Source of the DNA: Arenimonas sp. SCN 70-307
GTDB lineage: Bacteria; Pseudomonadota; Gammaproteobacteria; Xanthomonadales; Xanthomonadaceae
Reading direction: 5' to 3'
NCBI RefSeq assembly: GCF_001724815.1
Contig: NZ_MEDO01000001.1
Span: forward strand, 62,001-126,000
Length of the DNA: 64,000 bases
Positions 48,905-57,608 of the stretch are shown here, one piece after another (position 1 is the stretch's first letter; every line of letters begins with the position of its first letter). The notes under the pieces are model-generated. The model saw only the letters and a list, made by a program, of their open reading frames with translations, made no database searches and had not been told where the DNA came from. The position numbers and the translations under genes are program-made.

Positions 48905-49594
48905 TCAGGGGGTGATTTCAGCGAAGGACTCGACGCGGGCGTGGCCGTGGGTGGCCTCGCCGGTGCGCGGCTGCGGGTAGTCCTCGCGGCGGTCGAGCAG
49001 CACCGTGTCCAGGCCCGCCTCGCGGGCGGCGTCGAGCTCCTCGACCACGTCCGACAGGAACAGCACCTCGCCGGCCGGTACGCCCAGGGCCTCAACGATG
49101 CGGCGGTAGCTGCCTGCCTCGCGCTTGCCGCCGACCTCGGTGTCGAACCAATTCGAAACGATGGACGTCAGGTCCCCGGCATCGGAGTGGCCGAAGAAAA
49201 GCTTCTGCGCCGGCACGGACCCCGAGGAATACACGCTGATCGCATGCCCCAGCGCGTGCCACTTCCGCAGCGCCTCCACCGCATCCGGATACACGTGCGC
49301 GGTGAAATCCACCCGCCCGTAGCCGTCCTTCCACACCATGCCCTGCAGCGCCTTGAGCGCGGTGTGCTTTCGGTCCTCGTCGATCCAGCCCTGCAGGGTC
49401 TCGACGATCATCGCGTCGTGGCACAGGCCGCCGTTCTCGGCCGCCACCTGGTCCAGCCAGCGCCGCACCGCGGGCTCCTGGCCGTGCGCCGCCACGAAGG
49501 CGGGCAGGGCACGCCGCGCATACGGGAACAGCACGTCCTTGACGAAGGAAATGCTGCTCGTCGTTCCTTCGATGTCGGTCAGGATGTGCTTCAT
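48905..49594 (-). CDS. mtnC: Enolase-phosphatase E1 (methionine salvage)
   Basis: HAD-type bifunctional enzyme enolising and dephosphorylating 2,3-diketo-5-methylthiopentyl-1-phosphate to the acireductone. 229 residues with motif [13 protein letters not shown], the motif II Ser in [14 protein letters not shown], and motif [15 protein letters not shown]. The ATG overlaps the mtnD stop (ATGA). Third gene of mtnB-mtnD-mtnC. Confidence 0.96.
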   Translation of the reverse strand: MKHILTDIEGTTSSISFVKDVLFPYARRALPAFVAAHGQEPAVRRWLDQVAAENGGLCHDAMIVETLQGWIDEDRKHTALKALQGMVWKDGYGRVDFTAHVYPDAVEALRKWHALGHAISVYSSGSVPAQKLFFGHSDAGDLTSIVSNWFDTEVGGKREAGSYRRIVEALGVPAGEVLFLSDVVEELDAAREAGLDTVLLDRREDYPQPRTGEATHGHARVESFAEITP

Positions 49595-50148
49595 CCCGCC
49601 TGGCCCGCCTCGTAACGCGGGAAGCGCCGGGCGATGTCGGTGCCGGTGAAGTGGCCGACCCAGCCGTCGGGGTGGGTGAAGAAGCGGATGGCGATGAAGC
49701 TCGGCTCCGGGCCCATGTCGAACCAGTGCGTGGTGCCGTCGGGCACGCCGATCAGGTCGCCGGCCTCGCAGCGCACCTCGTAGACCTTGCCGTCCACGTG
49801 CAGCGAGAACAGGCCCGAGCCGGCCACGAAGAAGCGCACCTCGTCTTCCTTGTGGTAGTGCTCGTCGAGGAACTTGGCGCGGGCCGCGTCCTTGTTCGGG
49901 TTGTCGGGCGCGATCGAGACCACGTCCACGCTGTTGAAGCCGTTTTCGGCCACCAGCTTGTCGATGTCGGCGCGGTAGGCGGCCATCACCTCGTCGGGCG
50001 AGGCGCCCGGCTGCACCGGCGCGGCGGCCTGCCACTGCTCGAAGCGCACGCCGATGGGCTTGAGCCACTCGGCGATCAGGGCCTGGTCCTCGGTGGCCGA
50101 CAGCGGCGCGGACGGATCGGTGTCGTCGAAGATGCGAAGGCGGCTCAT
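49591..50148 (-). CDS. mtnD: Acireductone dioxygenase
   Basis: Cupin enzyme of 185 residues that oxidises the acireductone to the methionine precursor 2-keto-4-methylthiobutyrate (Fe form) or off-pathway products (Ni form). Metal ligands are in [11 protein letters not shown] (H, H, E) and the His of GTTHWFDMG. Coupled by 4-bp overlaps to mtnB and mtnC. Confidence 0.96.
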   Translation of the reverse strand: MSRLRIFDDTDPSAPLSATEDQALIAEWLKPIGVRFEQWQAAAPVQPGASPDEVMAAYRADIDKLVAENGFNSVDVVSIAPDNPNKDAARAKFLDEHYHKEDEVRFFVAGSGLFSLHVDGKVYEVRCEAGDLIGVPDGTTHWFDMGPEPSFIAIRFFTHPDGWVGHFTGTDIARRFPRYEAGQAG

Positions 50149-50780
50149 GCGTTCAGTCTCCTCAGGTCGAGTTCGCAGGCGAGCAGGAACTCGAAGGCTT
50201 CCAGGTGGCGGCGGGCCTCGGCCATGTCCTTGCCCCAGGCGTACAGGCCGTGGCCGTTGATCAGGTAACCCCACATCGGCTGCTGGTCGAGCAGGGTCTC
50301 CACCCACTCGGCCAGTTCGGGCATGTCCTGGGTGTTGGACAGCACCGGCACGTCCACCGCCATTTCGTGGGTCTGGTTGCCCGCGAAGGCCTTGAGCAGC
50401 TCGTAGCCCTCCAGGTGCACGTGGCCCTGGGCCGCGTAGAGGCGCGAGGCCACCGTCTGCACGTGCGAGTGGGTGTGCAGCACGCAGCCGATGTCCGGGT
50501 AGCGGGCGTACAGCTGGGTGTGCAGCAGGGTCTCGGCCGAGGGGCGGTGGGCGGTGGCCACCGGCCTGCCGGCGAAATCGACCACCATGATGTCGGCTTC
50601 GGTCAGCCGGCCCTTGTCGCGGCCGGAGACGGTGATGGCGGCGTGGCGCTCGTCGAGCCGCATCGAAAAATTGCTGCTTGTCGCCGGGGTCCAGCCCAGG
50701 GCGGACAGCTCGCGGGTGTTGGCGACGATTTCGGCGGCCCGCTGGGCCAGCCGCGCCGGGTCGTAGGGCAGGTTGGTCAT
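50145..50780 (-). CDS. mtnB: Methylthioribulose-1-phosphate dehydratase
   Basis: Class II aldolase-like zinc enzyme, 211 residues, dehydrating methylthioribulose-1-phosphate. Zinc His residues are in [13 protein letters not shown], with [13 protein letters not shown] and [21 protein letters not shown] conserved. First gene of a three-gene minus-strand operon. The genes for the earlier salvage steps (mtnA and the kinase/phosphorylase) are not here; the mtaD-type deaminase at 9.5 kb also acts on methylthioadenosine. Confidence 0.95.
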   Translation of the reverse strand: MTNLPYDPARLAQRAAEIVANTRELSALGWTPATSSNFSMRLDERHAAITVSGRDKGRLTEADIMVVDFAGRPVATAHRPSAETLLHTQLYARYPDIGCVLHTHSHVQTVASRLYAAQGHVHLEGYELLKAFAGNQTHEMAVDVPVLSNTQDMPELAEWVETLLDQQPMWGYLINGHGLYAWGKDMAEARRHLEAFEFLLACELDLRRLNA

Positions 50781-50817
50781 GCCCGCAGTTTAACGCCCGT
50801 CCCGGCCCGCGGGTGGC

Positions 50818-50860
50818 TTGACCTGCATCAACACATTGTTTACCTCCACGGGACTACACT
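50818..50860 (+). promoter_or_regulatory. FNR/Anr-type box and promoter of the HiPIP gene
   Basis: TTGACCTGCATCAA (50818-50831) matches the TTGAT-N4-ATCAA consensus in nine of ten positions. TACACT at 50855-50860 is a -10 box; a start near 50867 puts the FNR site centre at about -42, the class II activator position, and no good -35 box is needed. Confidence 0.6.
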
Positions 50861-50903
50861 GGGCCCAGCCATCGGAAACCCCTCCGTAGCCAAGGAAGCC
50901 ACC

Positions 50904-51221
50904 ATGAGCAACGTCAACACCTCCCGCCGCGGTTTCATCCTCAAGGCCGCCATGCTGGCCGCGGTGCCCTTCGTCGCCCCGGCGCTGATCGGCCAGGCCG
51001 CCGCGCAGGAGCTCAAGCCGCTGCCGCTGGACAACCCCCAGGCCAAGGCCCTGGCCTACGCGCTGGACTACAAGAAGGTCCAGCACCCGGCGTTCAAGCC
51101 CGACAGTAACTGCGCCAACTGCCAGTTCTTCACCGCCGCCACCGGCGCCTGCACGCTGTTCCCGGGCTTCTCGGTCCCGGCCGAGGCCTGGTGCAGCGCC
51201 TGGGCCAAGAAGGCGGGCTGA
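50904..51221 (+). CDS. High-potential iron-sulfur protein (HiPIP)
   Basis: Periplasmic 4Fe-4S electron carrier of 105 residues. The N-terminus has a Tat signal (SRRGFILKAAMLAAVPFVAPAL), as expected for export of a folded cluster protein. The mature part, about 70 residues, has four cluster cysteines in NCANCQFF, GACTLFPG and EAWCSAW. HiPIPs link the bc1 complex to terminal oxidases, reductases or reaction centres. The FNR-type box upstream suggests oxygen-limited induction. Confidence 0.95.
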   Translation: MSNVNTSRRGFILKAAMLAAVPFVAPALIGQAAAQELKPLPLDNPQAKALAYALDYKKVQHPAFKPDSNCANCQFFTAATGACTLFPGFSVPAEAWCSAWAKKAG

Positions 51222-51287
51222 TCCCGCCCCCGGGGCCGGTCTCGGCCCCTGAGACAGCCTGCCGGCTAGAATCCCCGGTATCGCCTG

Positions 51288-52583
51288 ATGCCGGGGATTG
51301 CTTTGTCCGCCACTGAAACCACCTTCCTGCTGCTGGGCCTGCTGCTTGGCGCCGGCCTCGCCGCCTTCGCCGTGGCCCGCATGGCCCGTGGCCCGCGCGA
51401 GGCGCTGGCGGCCGAACTGCGCGAGGCCCGCGCGGCCCACCAGGCCGCCGAGGCGCGCGCCGCCGCCGCCGAGGCCCGGGCTGCCGCGCTCGATGCCCGC
51501 CTGCAGGCCGAGCAGGCCGCCGCCGAACAGCGCCTGCGCGACCTCGAGGGCAGCCGCGAGCGACTGAAGGCCGAGTTCCAGGCCCTGGCCGCCGAAATCC
51601 TCGAGGACAAGTCGCGCCGCTTTGGCGAGCTCAACGCCAACCAGATCGGCCAGCTCATCACCCCGCTGCGCGAGCAGCTGGGCGATTTCCGCAAGGCCGT
51701 GGCCGAGGCCTACGAGAAGGAAGGCCGCGAGCGCACCACGCTGCAGGCCGAGCTCAAGCAGCTGCTCGAGCTCAACCGCCAGCTCAGCGACGATGCCGGC
51801 CACCTCACCCGCGCGCTCACCACCGACAACCGCACCCAGGGCTACTGGGGCGAGCTCAAGCTCGAGCGCCTGCTCGAAAGCGCCGGCCTGGAGAAGGGCC
51901 AGCAGTACCTCACGCAGGAGAGTTTCAAGGACGAGCACGGCGACCGTTACCGCCCGGACGCGCTGCTGCTGCTGCCCGAGGACCGCCAGATCGTCATCGA
52001 TGCCAAGGTGGCCCTGCTCAACTACCAGCGTGCCTGCGGTACCGAGGACGAGGCCGAGCGCGAGCAGTTCCTCGGCCTGCACACCGCCGCGCTCAAGGCC
52101 CACGTGCGCGAGCTGGGCGAGAAGGACTACAGCCGCCTGCACGGCCTGACCAGCCCCGACCTGGTGCTGATGTTCGTGCCGGTGGAGGCGGCCTTCCTCG
52201 AGGCCCTGCGCCGCGACCCGGGCCTGTACGACTACGCCTTCGAGCGCAAGATCATCCTGGTCGGGCCGAGCAACCTGCTGGCCTCGCTGCGGCTGGTGGC
52301 GCAAATCTGGCGCACCGAGGCGCAGAACAGCAATGCCAAGGCCATCGCCGAACGCGGCGCGGTGCTTTACGACAAGTTCGTCGGCTTCGCCGAAGACCTG
52401 GGCAAGGTGGGCGAGGCCCTGGACCGGGCCCAGAAGGCGCACCAGGACGCCCTGGGCAAGCTCTCCTCGGGGCGCGGCAACCTGGTGCGCCAGGCCGAGA
52501 TGCTGCGCAAGCTGGGCGTGGCCCCGTCCAAGCGCCTGCCGCCGACGCTGGCGGCCAATCCGGGCGAGGATGCCGACGAATGA
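51288..52583 (+). CDS. rmuC: DNA recombination protein RmuC
   Basis: 431-residue protein thought to limit inversion between short repeats. It has an N-terminal membrane helix (about 9-30), a long Ala/Arg/Glu coiled coil (about 35-180) and a PD-(D/E)XK-like nuclease domain (about 190-390) with QGYWGELKLERLLE, YRPDALLLLPEDRQIVIDAK and LVGPSNLLASLR. TAGAAT near 51267 is a -10 candidate. ATG 51288 may be replaced by TTG 51303. Overlaps exoD by 4 bp. Confidence 0.94.
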   Translation: MPGIALSATETTFLLLGLLLGAGLAAFAVARMARGPREALAAELREARAAHQAAEARAAAAEARAAALDARLQAEQAAAEQRLRDLEGSRERLKAEFQALAAEILEDKSRRFGELNANQIGQLITPLREQLGDFRKAVAEAYEKEGRERTTLQAELKQLLELNRQLSDDAGHLTRALTTDNRTQGYWGELKLERLLESAGLEKGQQYLTQESFKDEHGDRYRPDALLLLPEDRQIVIDAKVALLNYQRACGTEDEAEREQFLGLHTAALKAHVRELGEKDYSRLHGLTSPDLVLMFVPVEAAFLEALRRDPGLYDYAFERKIILVGPSNLLASLRLVAQIWRTEAQNSNAKAIAERGAVLYDKFVGFAEDLGKVGEALDRAQKAHQDALGKLSSGRGNLVRQAEMLRKLGVAPSKRLPPTLAANPGEDADE

Positions 52584-53215
52584 CTGCTCCCGTGATCCAA
52601 CCGCCGCCGGCTGATTCGCTGGGCGAGCAGCTGCGTGCCGCCATCGACCGGCTGCCTTCGGGCCCAATGAGGCTGGGCGAGGTGGTGGACATCTTCGGCG
52701 ACGAGGGTCTGCTGTTGCTCACCGCGCTGATGGTGCTGGTGTTCCTGGTGCCGGTCTCCATCCCGGGCGTGAGCACCGTCTTCGGCGGCGCGATCCTGCT
52801 GGTGGGCCTGAGCCGCCTGCGCGGCCGACCGCTTTGGCTGCCGGCCAAGCTGCGCGAGCGCGAGCTGCCCGGTGCCAAGGTTCGCGCGGCGCTCGAGACC
52901 GGCCTGGTGTGGGCGCGCCGCTTCGAACGCATCAGCAAGCCGCACCGCCTGGCCTGGCTGGTCGTGGGCCGCGGCTGGCGCCTCACCGGCGACCTGGCCT
53001 TCACCAGCGCCGCCGGCCTGCTGATGGCCCCGCTCGGGCTGGTGCCCTTCAGCAATACGCTGCCGGCCATCGCGCTGCTGCTTTACGCCATCGGATTCAT
53101 CCAGCGCGACGGCGGTGCGGTGCTGGTGGGCCACCTGGCCCAGGTGGCCACGGTGGCCTACTTCGCGTTCCTGGCGCTGGGCGGGGGCGCGGCCCTCTCG
53201 GCCCTGTTCGGCTGA
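52580..53215 (+). CDS. exoD: ExoD family membrane protein
   Basis: 211-residue inner-membrane protein of the ExoD family (named from Rhizobium exopolysaccharide mutants; the biochemical role is unclear). Four hydrophobic stretches at about 43-62, 65-80, 135-168 and 180-205, with conserved GEVVDIFGDEG, PVSIPGVSTVFG and LGLVPFSNTLPA. Coupled to rmuC by a 4-bp overlap. Confidence 0.92.
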   Translation: MTAPVIQPPPADSLGEQLRAAIDRLPSGPMRLGEVVDIFGDEGLLLLTALMVLVFLVPVSIPGVSTVFGGAILLVGLSRLRGRPLWLPAKLRERELPGAKVRAALETGLVWARRFERISKPHRLAWLVVGRGWRLTGDLAFTSAAGLLMAPLGLVPFSNTLPAIALLLYAIGFIQRDGGAVLVGHLAQVATVAYFAFLALGGGAALSALFG

Positions 53216-53310
53216 GCGCGGCCCGGGCCCACGCCGCCTTCACGCCGCGTGGGTGGGCAGGGCGGCCCTGCTCGGGTTAGGCTCGCCCCTGGCTTGGAAG
53301 GAGCTGCAAC

Positions 53311-54864
53311 ATGCTGAAGCAATTGATGATGGTCGCCCTGCTGTGGCTGGCCACGGGAACGGTGGCCATCGCCCAGGAGGTCGCCGCCGACGCCGCGGCG
53401 CCGCAGACGATCGCACAGAAGATCGACGCGGCGGTGCGCCCGGTCGCCGACGCCGTGTCGGGCGGCATCTTCTACTCGGTGCGGGTCGCCGGCACCGATG
53501 AGTCCCCGGTGATGTTCCCGCTGATCGTCGGCTGGCTCATCCTGGCCGGCCTGGTGTTCACCCTCTACTTCCGCTTCATCAACGTGCGCGGCTTCGTGCA
53601 CGGCTTCAACCTCATCCGCGGCAAATACACCGATCCCAACAGCGACCATGCCGGCGAAGTCAGCCACTTCCGCGCGCTGACTTCGGCGGTGTCGGGCACG
53701 GTGGGTTTGGGCAACATCGCCGGCGTGGCGGTGGCCATCACCATCGGTGGCGCCGGCGCCACCTTCTGGATGATCCTGGCCGGCCTGCTGGGCATGAGCT
53801 CGAAGTTCGTCGAGTGCACGCTGGGCGTGATGTACCGCCTCGAAAAGCCCGACGGCACGATTTCCGGCGGCCCGATGTATTACCTGCGGCGCGGCATCGC
53901 GGAGAACTACCCGCGCCTGGCCGGCCTGGGTGCCGTGCTGGCCTTCGTCTTCGCCATTTGCACCATGCTCGGCGCCATTGGCGCGGGCGCGATGTTCCAG
54001 GCCAACCAGGCCTATGCGCAGCTGGCCAACGTCACCAACAACGCCATCCCCAATGGCGCCCTCTGGTTCGGCCTGGTCTATGCCGTGCTCGGCGGCGTGG
54101 TCGTCATCGGCGGCATCACCCGCATCGGCAGCGTCACCGCGCGCCTGGTGCCGGGCATGGCCGCGCTCTACCTGCTGGGCGCGCTGTTCGTCATCCTGGT
54201 GAACCTGCCGGCGGTGCCGGGCGCCCTCATGGCCATCATCGACGGTGCGTTCACCGCCGAGGGCGTGACCGGCGGCGTCATCGGCGCGCTGATCCAGGGC
54301 TTCCGCCGCGCCTCGTTCTCGAACGAAGCCGGCCTGGGCTCGGCGGCCATCGCCCACTCGGCGGTGAAGACCAAGGAGCCGGTCACCGAAGGCTTCGTCG
54401 CCCTCTGGGAGCCGTTCATCGACACGGTGGTGATCTGCACCATGACCGCGCTGGTGATCATCATCACCAACCAGCACGTGGTCGGCGGCGCCGACGGCGT
54501 GCAGCTGACCTCGAATGCCTTCGCGACGGTGGCCCCGTGGTTCCCGTACGCACTGGCGGTGGTGGTGCTGCTGTTCGCCTTCTCGACCACCATCACCTGG
54601 GCCTATTACGGCGCCAAGGCCTGCAGCTACCTGTTCCGCGAGTCGAAGGTGGCGCTCTACGGCTTCAAGTTCTTCTACCTGGCCATGGCCGTGGTGGGCT
54701 GCACCATGCCGCTGGGCAGCATCGTCGACATCGCCGACGCGCTGCTCTTCATCATGGCCATCCCCAACCTCATCGGCGTCTACCTGCTGATGCCGGTGGT
54801 CAAGAAGCACCTCGACAGCTACTGGGCCCGCCTCAAGTCCGGCGAAATACGCCCCCACGCCTGA
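53311..54864 (+). CDS. Sodium:alanine/glycine symporter (AGCS family)
   Basis: 517-residue secondary transporter importing alanine or glycine with Na+. Begins with a possible cleaved leader (ending about AIAQE), then about ten membrane helices. Family signatures: FRALTSAVSGTVGLGNIAG, GGPMYYLRRG, and RASFSNEAGLGSAAIAHSAV. GGAG lies 8 nt before ATG 53311. First of several transport genes in this part of the window. Confidence 0.94.
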   Translation: MLKQLMMVALLWLATGTVAIAQEVAADAAAPQTIAQKIDAAVRPVADAVSGGIFYSVRVAGTDESPVMFPLIVGWLILAGLVFTLYFRFINVRGFVHGFNLIRGKYTDPNSDHAGEVSHFRALTSAVSGTVGLGNIAGVAVAITIGGAGATFWMILAGLLGMSSKFVECTLGVMYRLEKPDGTISGGPMYYLRRGIAENYPRLAGLGAVLAFVFAICTMLGAIGAGAMFQANQAYAQLANVTNNAIPNGALWFGLVYAVLGGVVVIGGITRIGSVTARLVPGMAALYLLGALFVILVNLPAVPGALMAIIDGAFTAEGVTGGVIGALIQGFRRASFSNEAGLGSAAIAHSAVKTKEPVTEGFVALWEPFIDTVVICTMTALVIIITNQHVVGGADGVQLTSNAFATVAPWFPYALAVVVLLFAFSTTITWAYYGAKACSYLFRESKVALYGFKFFYLAMAVVGCTMPLGSIVDIADALLFIMAIPNLIGVYLLMPVVKKHLDSYWARLKSGEIRPHA

Positions 54865-54869
54865 CGCTT

Positions 54870-54900
54870 GGCGCTCCCATAGGAGCGCCTTCAGGCGCGA
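54870..54900. repeat. Single REP element
   Basis: Contains TAGGAGCGCCTTCAGGCGCGAA, the unit also found twice at 37787-37865. It folds as GGCGCTCC/GGAGCGCC and as GCGCC-TTCA-GGCGC. It follows the symporter stop codon by 5 bp. Confidence 0.75.
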
Positions 54901-54910
54901 AGCTCCACCC

Positions 54911-54942
54911 AAACGGCGCGGCAACCCCGCGCCGTTTGTTTT
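54911..54942 (+). terminator. Rho-independent terminator after the symporter gene
   Basis: 11-bp stem AAACGGCGCGG/CCGCGCCGTTT with a 5-nt loop, followed by TTTGTTTT. Confidence 0.85.
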
Positions 54943-55022
54943 GGCAGGCGCGATTGACGCGTGTCCTCCCACGCATGAACACTGCCGTTGCCCAAGCCGG
55001 GCGCGCCAGGGTCGGAGACGTC

Positions 55023-55820
55023 ATGATTCGCCTCATCTATCCGTGCGATCCATTGGACGTGAAACAGCCGGACGAGAGTTACGCGGAGGAATACTTCGCG
55101 GCGCGCGCGACGGGGCTCATGTGTTCCGTCTTCTCGTTTGAGGACCTCGAACGAGGAGTGTTCCGACCGGCTCCGCGGCTGGATGCGGGTGATCGCGTTC
55201 TGTATAGAGGGTGGATGCTCGATCCTGCCGGGTACGGAAGGCTCTGTGAGTTGGTCGCAAGGGCAGGTGCCGAATCCGTTATCTCCCCGGAGGATTACCT
55301 TCGCTGCCACTATCTCCCGAGCTGGTACGAGGCCTGCCGGGACCTGACGCCACCGACGGTCTTTCTCGCCAGGACGGCGGATTTTGCCAGCGAGCTCGCG
55401 CCATTGGGATGGCCAAAGTACTTCGTGAAGGATTACGTGAAGTCCCTGACCACGGCGCGTGGCTCGGTTGCGGACACGCCGGCGCAGGTGGCTGAGGTCG
55501 TGGACCTGATTGAGAAGTTCCGTGGAAGGATCGATGGAGGCATATGCGTCAGGCGCTTCGAGGAGCTCGATCCCGACACCGAGGAACGTTACTTCGTTGC
55601 TGCCGGCACCGCATTTGCGCGTGATGGGAATGTCCCCGACATCGTGCAAGCGGTTGCGTCCAGGATTGCGAGCCCGTTCTTCAGCGCGGACGTAGTGAAA
55701 CGGAAGGATGGAGTGCTTCGACTGGTGGAGCTGGGGGACGGCCAGGTGTCGGACCGGAAGAAATGGTCCACCAGTCGCTTCATCGAAGTTGTTTCCGCGG
55801 TTGGCAAAAAGCTTTCCTGA
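55023..55820 (+). CDS. ATP-grasp protein, probably R2K clade (formerly DUF4343)
   Basis: 265-residue protein with the look of the R2K-type ATP-grasp ligases: an N-terminal Rossmann-like part (MIRLIYPCDP), a nucleotide-binding Lys in KYFVKDYVKSLTT (near 141), and metal ligands in ICVRRFEEL and VLRLVELGDGQVSD. The clade includes CDC123 and is predicted to modify proteins or peptides. The start ATG 55023 follows GGAGA; ATG 54975 is an alternative. GC content and codon use are clearly lower than around it, indicating recent acquisition together with the next gene. Target unknown. Confidence 0.72.
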   Translation: MIRLIYPCDPLDVKQPDESYAEEYFAARATGLMCSVFSFEDLERGVFRPAPRLDAGDRVLYRGWMLDPAGYGRLCELVARAGAESVISPEDYLRCHYLPSWYEACRDLTPPTVFLARTADFASELAPLGWPKYFVKDYVKSLTTARGSVADTPAQVAEVVDLIEKFRGRIDGGICVRRFEELDPDTEERYFVAAGTAFARDGNVPDIVQAVASRIASPFFSADVVKRKDGVLRLVELGDGQVSDRKKWSTSRFIEVVSAVGKKLS

Positions 55821-55840
55821 TCAGTGCCGGAGTTGGATGA

Positions 55841-56227
55841 ATGAAATGGATCCTGTCGATCGTGCTTGTTGTGTCACTTTCGGCCAATGTTTGGCTCAGC
55901 TTCCATCTGCTTGATGCGGGCGTCACCCAGGCTTACATGGGGGACTCGATTCAGAGAAACCGGACTGCGCTCCTGCAGTGCATCGCCGTCACCAATGACC
56001 ACCTCAAGACCGGTGCGCGAAGGGACGCGCTGATAGCCCGGGCGCAGGCAGTCGCCGGCGACTATCCCCTGTTCTCAAACGACGACCACTGGTGGATTGG
56101 CCCATTCGGTATGCGTTGGGACGAGGACGGGAAGCTTGTATCTGTTGCGGAGTGGGAAACCGTGTACCAACAGATCAAGAAGGAAGGGCTGGTGATGCCC
56201 CCGGGCGCGAATGGTGACGGTGGCTGA
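55841..56227 (+). CDS. Hypothetical membrane-anchored small protein
   Basis: 128 residues. One N-terminal membrane helix or uncleaved signal (ILSIVLVVSLSANVWLSFHLL), then a periplasmic domain with HLKTGARRDALIARAQ and a Trp-rich section (DDHWWIGPFGMRWDED). Not recognised. It lies 20 bp after the ATP-grasp gene, on the same strand and in the same lower-GC patch, so it was probably acquired with it. It converges with the NSS transporter gene. Confidence 0.65.
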   Translation: MKWILSIVLVVSLSANVWLSFHLLDAGVTQAYMGDSIQRNRTALLQCIAVTNDHLKTGARRDALIARAQAVAGDYPLFSNDDHWWIGPFGMRWDEDGKLVSVAEWETVYQQIKKEGLVMPPGANGDGG

Positions 56228-56229
56228 AA

Positions 56230-57585
56230 TCAGCCGAAGAGCTTCATGTAGAGGATGACCAGGACCATGCCGGGGGCGAGGACGCCGCAGAGGAACTTCC
56301 AGATGCCGAAGCCGGTGTCGCTGAGGTGCGAGAGCTCGCTGCGGCTGATCTGCTTGCCGAGGAACCAGGCGGCGTAGATGGCGATCAGCAGGCCGCCGAC
56401 CGGCAGCATCAGGTCGGAGGCGATGAACTCCACCGCGCCCTGCAGGTCGCGCCCGAAGATGCGCACGCTGGCCCAGACGTTGAAGCCCAGCGCCGTCACC
56501 AGGCCCAGCGCCCAGATGCCCACCGCCGCCAGCAGCGCGGCCGACCTGCGGCTGAAGCGGCCCTTTTCGACGATGAAGGCCGTGGGCGGCTCGAGCAGCG
56601 AGATCGAGGACGTCCACGCGGCCACCGCCAGCAGCACGAAGAAGGCCACCGCATACGGGATGCCGAAAGCCATGTCGTTGAAGGCCAGCGGCAGCGAGGT
56701 GAAGATCAGGCCCGGGCCACCTCCCGCCGGGTCGAGTCCGAAGGCGAACAGCACCGGGAAGATCGCCAGGCCCGCCAGCAACGCCACCGAGGTGTCGGTG
56801 ATGGCCACCGTGGTGGCCACGCGCGGGATCGAGATGTCCTTGGGCAGGTAGGCGCCGTAGGTCATGATGCCGCACATGCCGAGGCTCAGCGAGAAGAAGG
56901 CCTGGCCCAGCGCCGCCAGCCAGGTGCTGCCGGTGACCTCGCTGAAGTCGGGCGTGAACAGGAACTCGAAGGCCTGGCCCACCTTGCCCGTGCTGATGCC
57001 GTAGGCCAGCAGGCCCAGCAGGATCAGGAACAGCAGCGGCATGAGGAACTTCACCGCGCGCTCGAGGCCCTTTTCCACGCCCATGGCCACCACGCCCACA
57101 GTGAGCAGCATGAACACCGTGTGCCAGAACACCAGGGTGCCCGGGCTGCCGAGCATGGCGCCGAAGGTGGCGCCCGGGTCGGTGATGGGCGCGCCGCCGA
57201 AGATCTGCACCACGTAGAGCCAGGCGTAGTGCAGGGTCCAGCCGCCGACCACGCTGTAGAAGCTCAGGATCATCACCGCCGCGACCAGGCCGATCCAGCC
57301 GATCGCCACCCAGCCGCGCGAATGACCGCCTTCGGAGGTCAGCTTGCGCAGGGTGTTCACCGGGCTCATGCGCCCGTGCCGACCCATCAGGATCTCGGCG
57401 GCCATGATCGGCAGGCCCACCAGGGCGATGCAGCCCAGGTAGATCAGCACGAAGGCGCCGCCACCGTTGTCGCTGGCCAGGTAGGGAAAGCGCCAGATGT
57501 TGCCCAGGCCCACCGCCGAGCCGCTGGCGGCCAGGATGAAGGCCAGGCGCGAAGACCACATGCCGTGGATCGAGTTTCCCTGCAT
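56230..57585 (-). CDS. Sodium-dependent neurotransmitter:symporter-family (NSS) transporter
   Basis: 451-residue LeuT-fold transporter, probably for an amino acid with Na+. Signature SAVGLGNIWRFPYLASDNGGG lies in helix 1 at about 18-38; about eleven to twelve helices follow. SLSLGMCGIMTYGAYL and AAWTSSISLLEP correspond to the helix 6-8 core with the Na2-site Ser residues. ATG 57585 follows GGAGG; the in-frame extension upstream has no support. First of the NSS-APC-NhaC group when read from the right (it is last in transcription order). Confidence 0.93.
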   Translation of the reverse strand: MQGNSIHGMWSSRLAFILAASGSAVGLGNIWRFPYLASDNGGGAFVLIYLGCIALVGLPIMAAEILMGRHGRMSPVNTLRKLTSEGGHSRGWVAIGWIGLVAAVMILSFYSVVGGWTLHYAWLYVVQIFGGAPITDPGATFGAMLGSPGTLVFWHTVFMLLTVGVVAMGVEKGLERAVKFLMPLLFLILLGLLAYGISTGKVGQAFEFLFTPDFSEVTGSTWLAALGQAFFSLSLGMCGIMTYGAYLPKDISIPRVATTVAITDTSVALLAGLAIFPVLFAFGLDPAGGGPGLIFTSLPLAFNDMAFGIPYAVAFFVLLAVAAWTSSISLLEPPTAFIVEKGRFSRRSAALLAAVGIWALGLVTALGFNVWASVRIFGRDLQGAVEFIASDLMLPVGGLLIAIYAAWFLGKQISRSELSHLSDTGFGIWKFLCGVLAPGMVLVILYMKLFG

Positions 57586-57608
57586 TGGGTGTTTGCCTCC
57601 TCGGTGGT

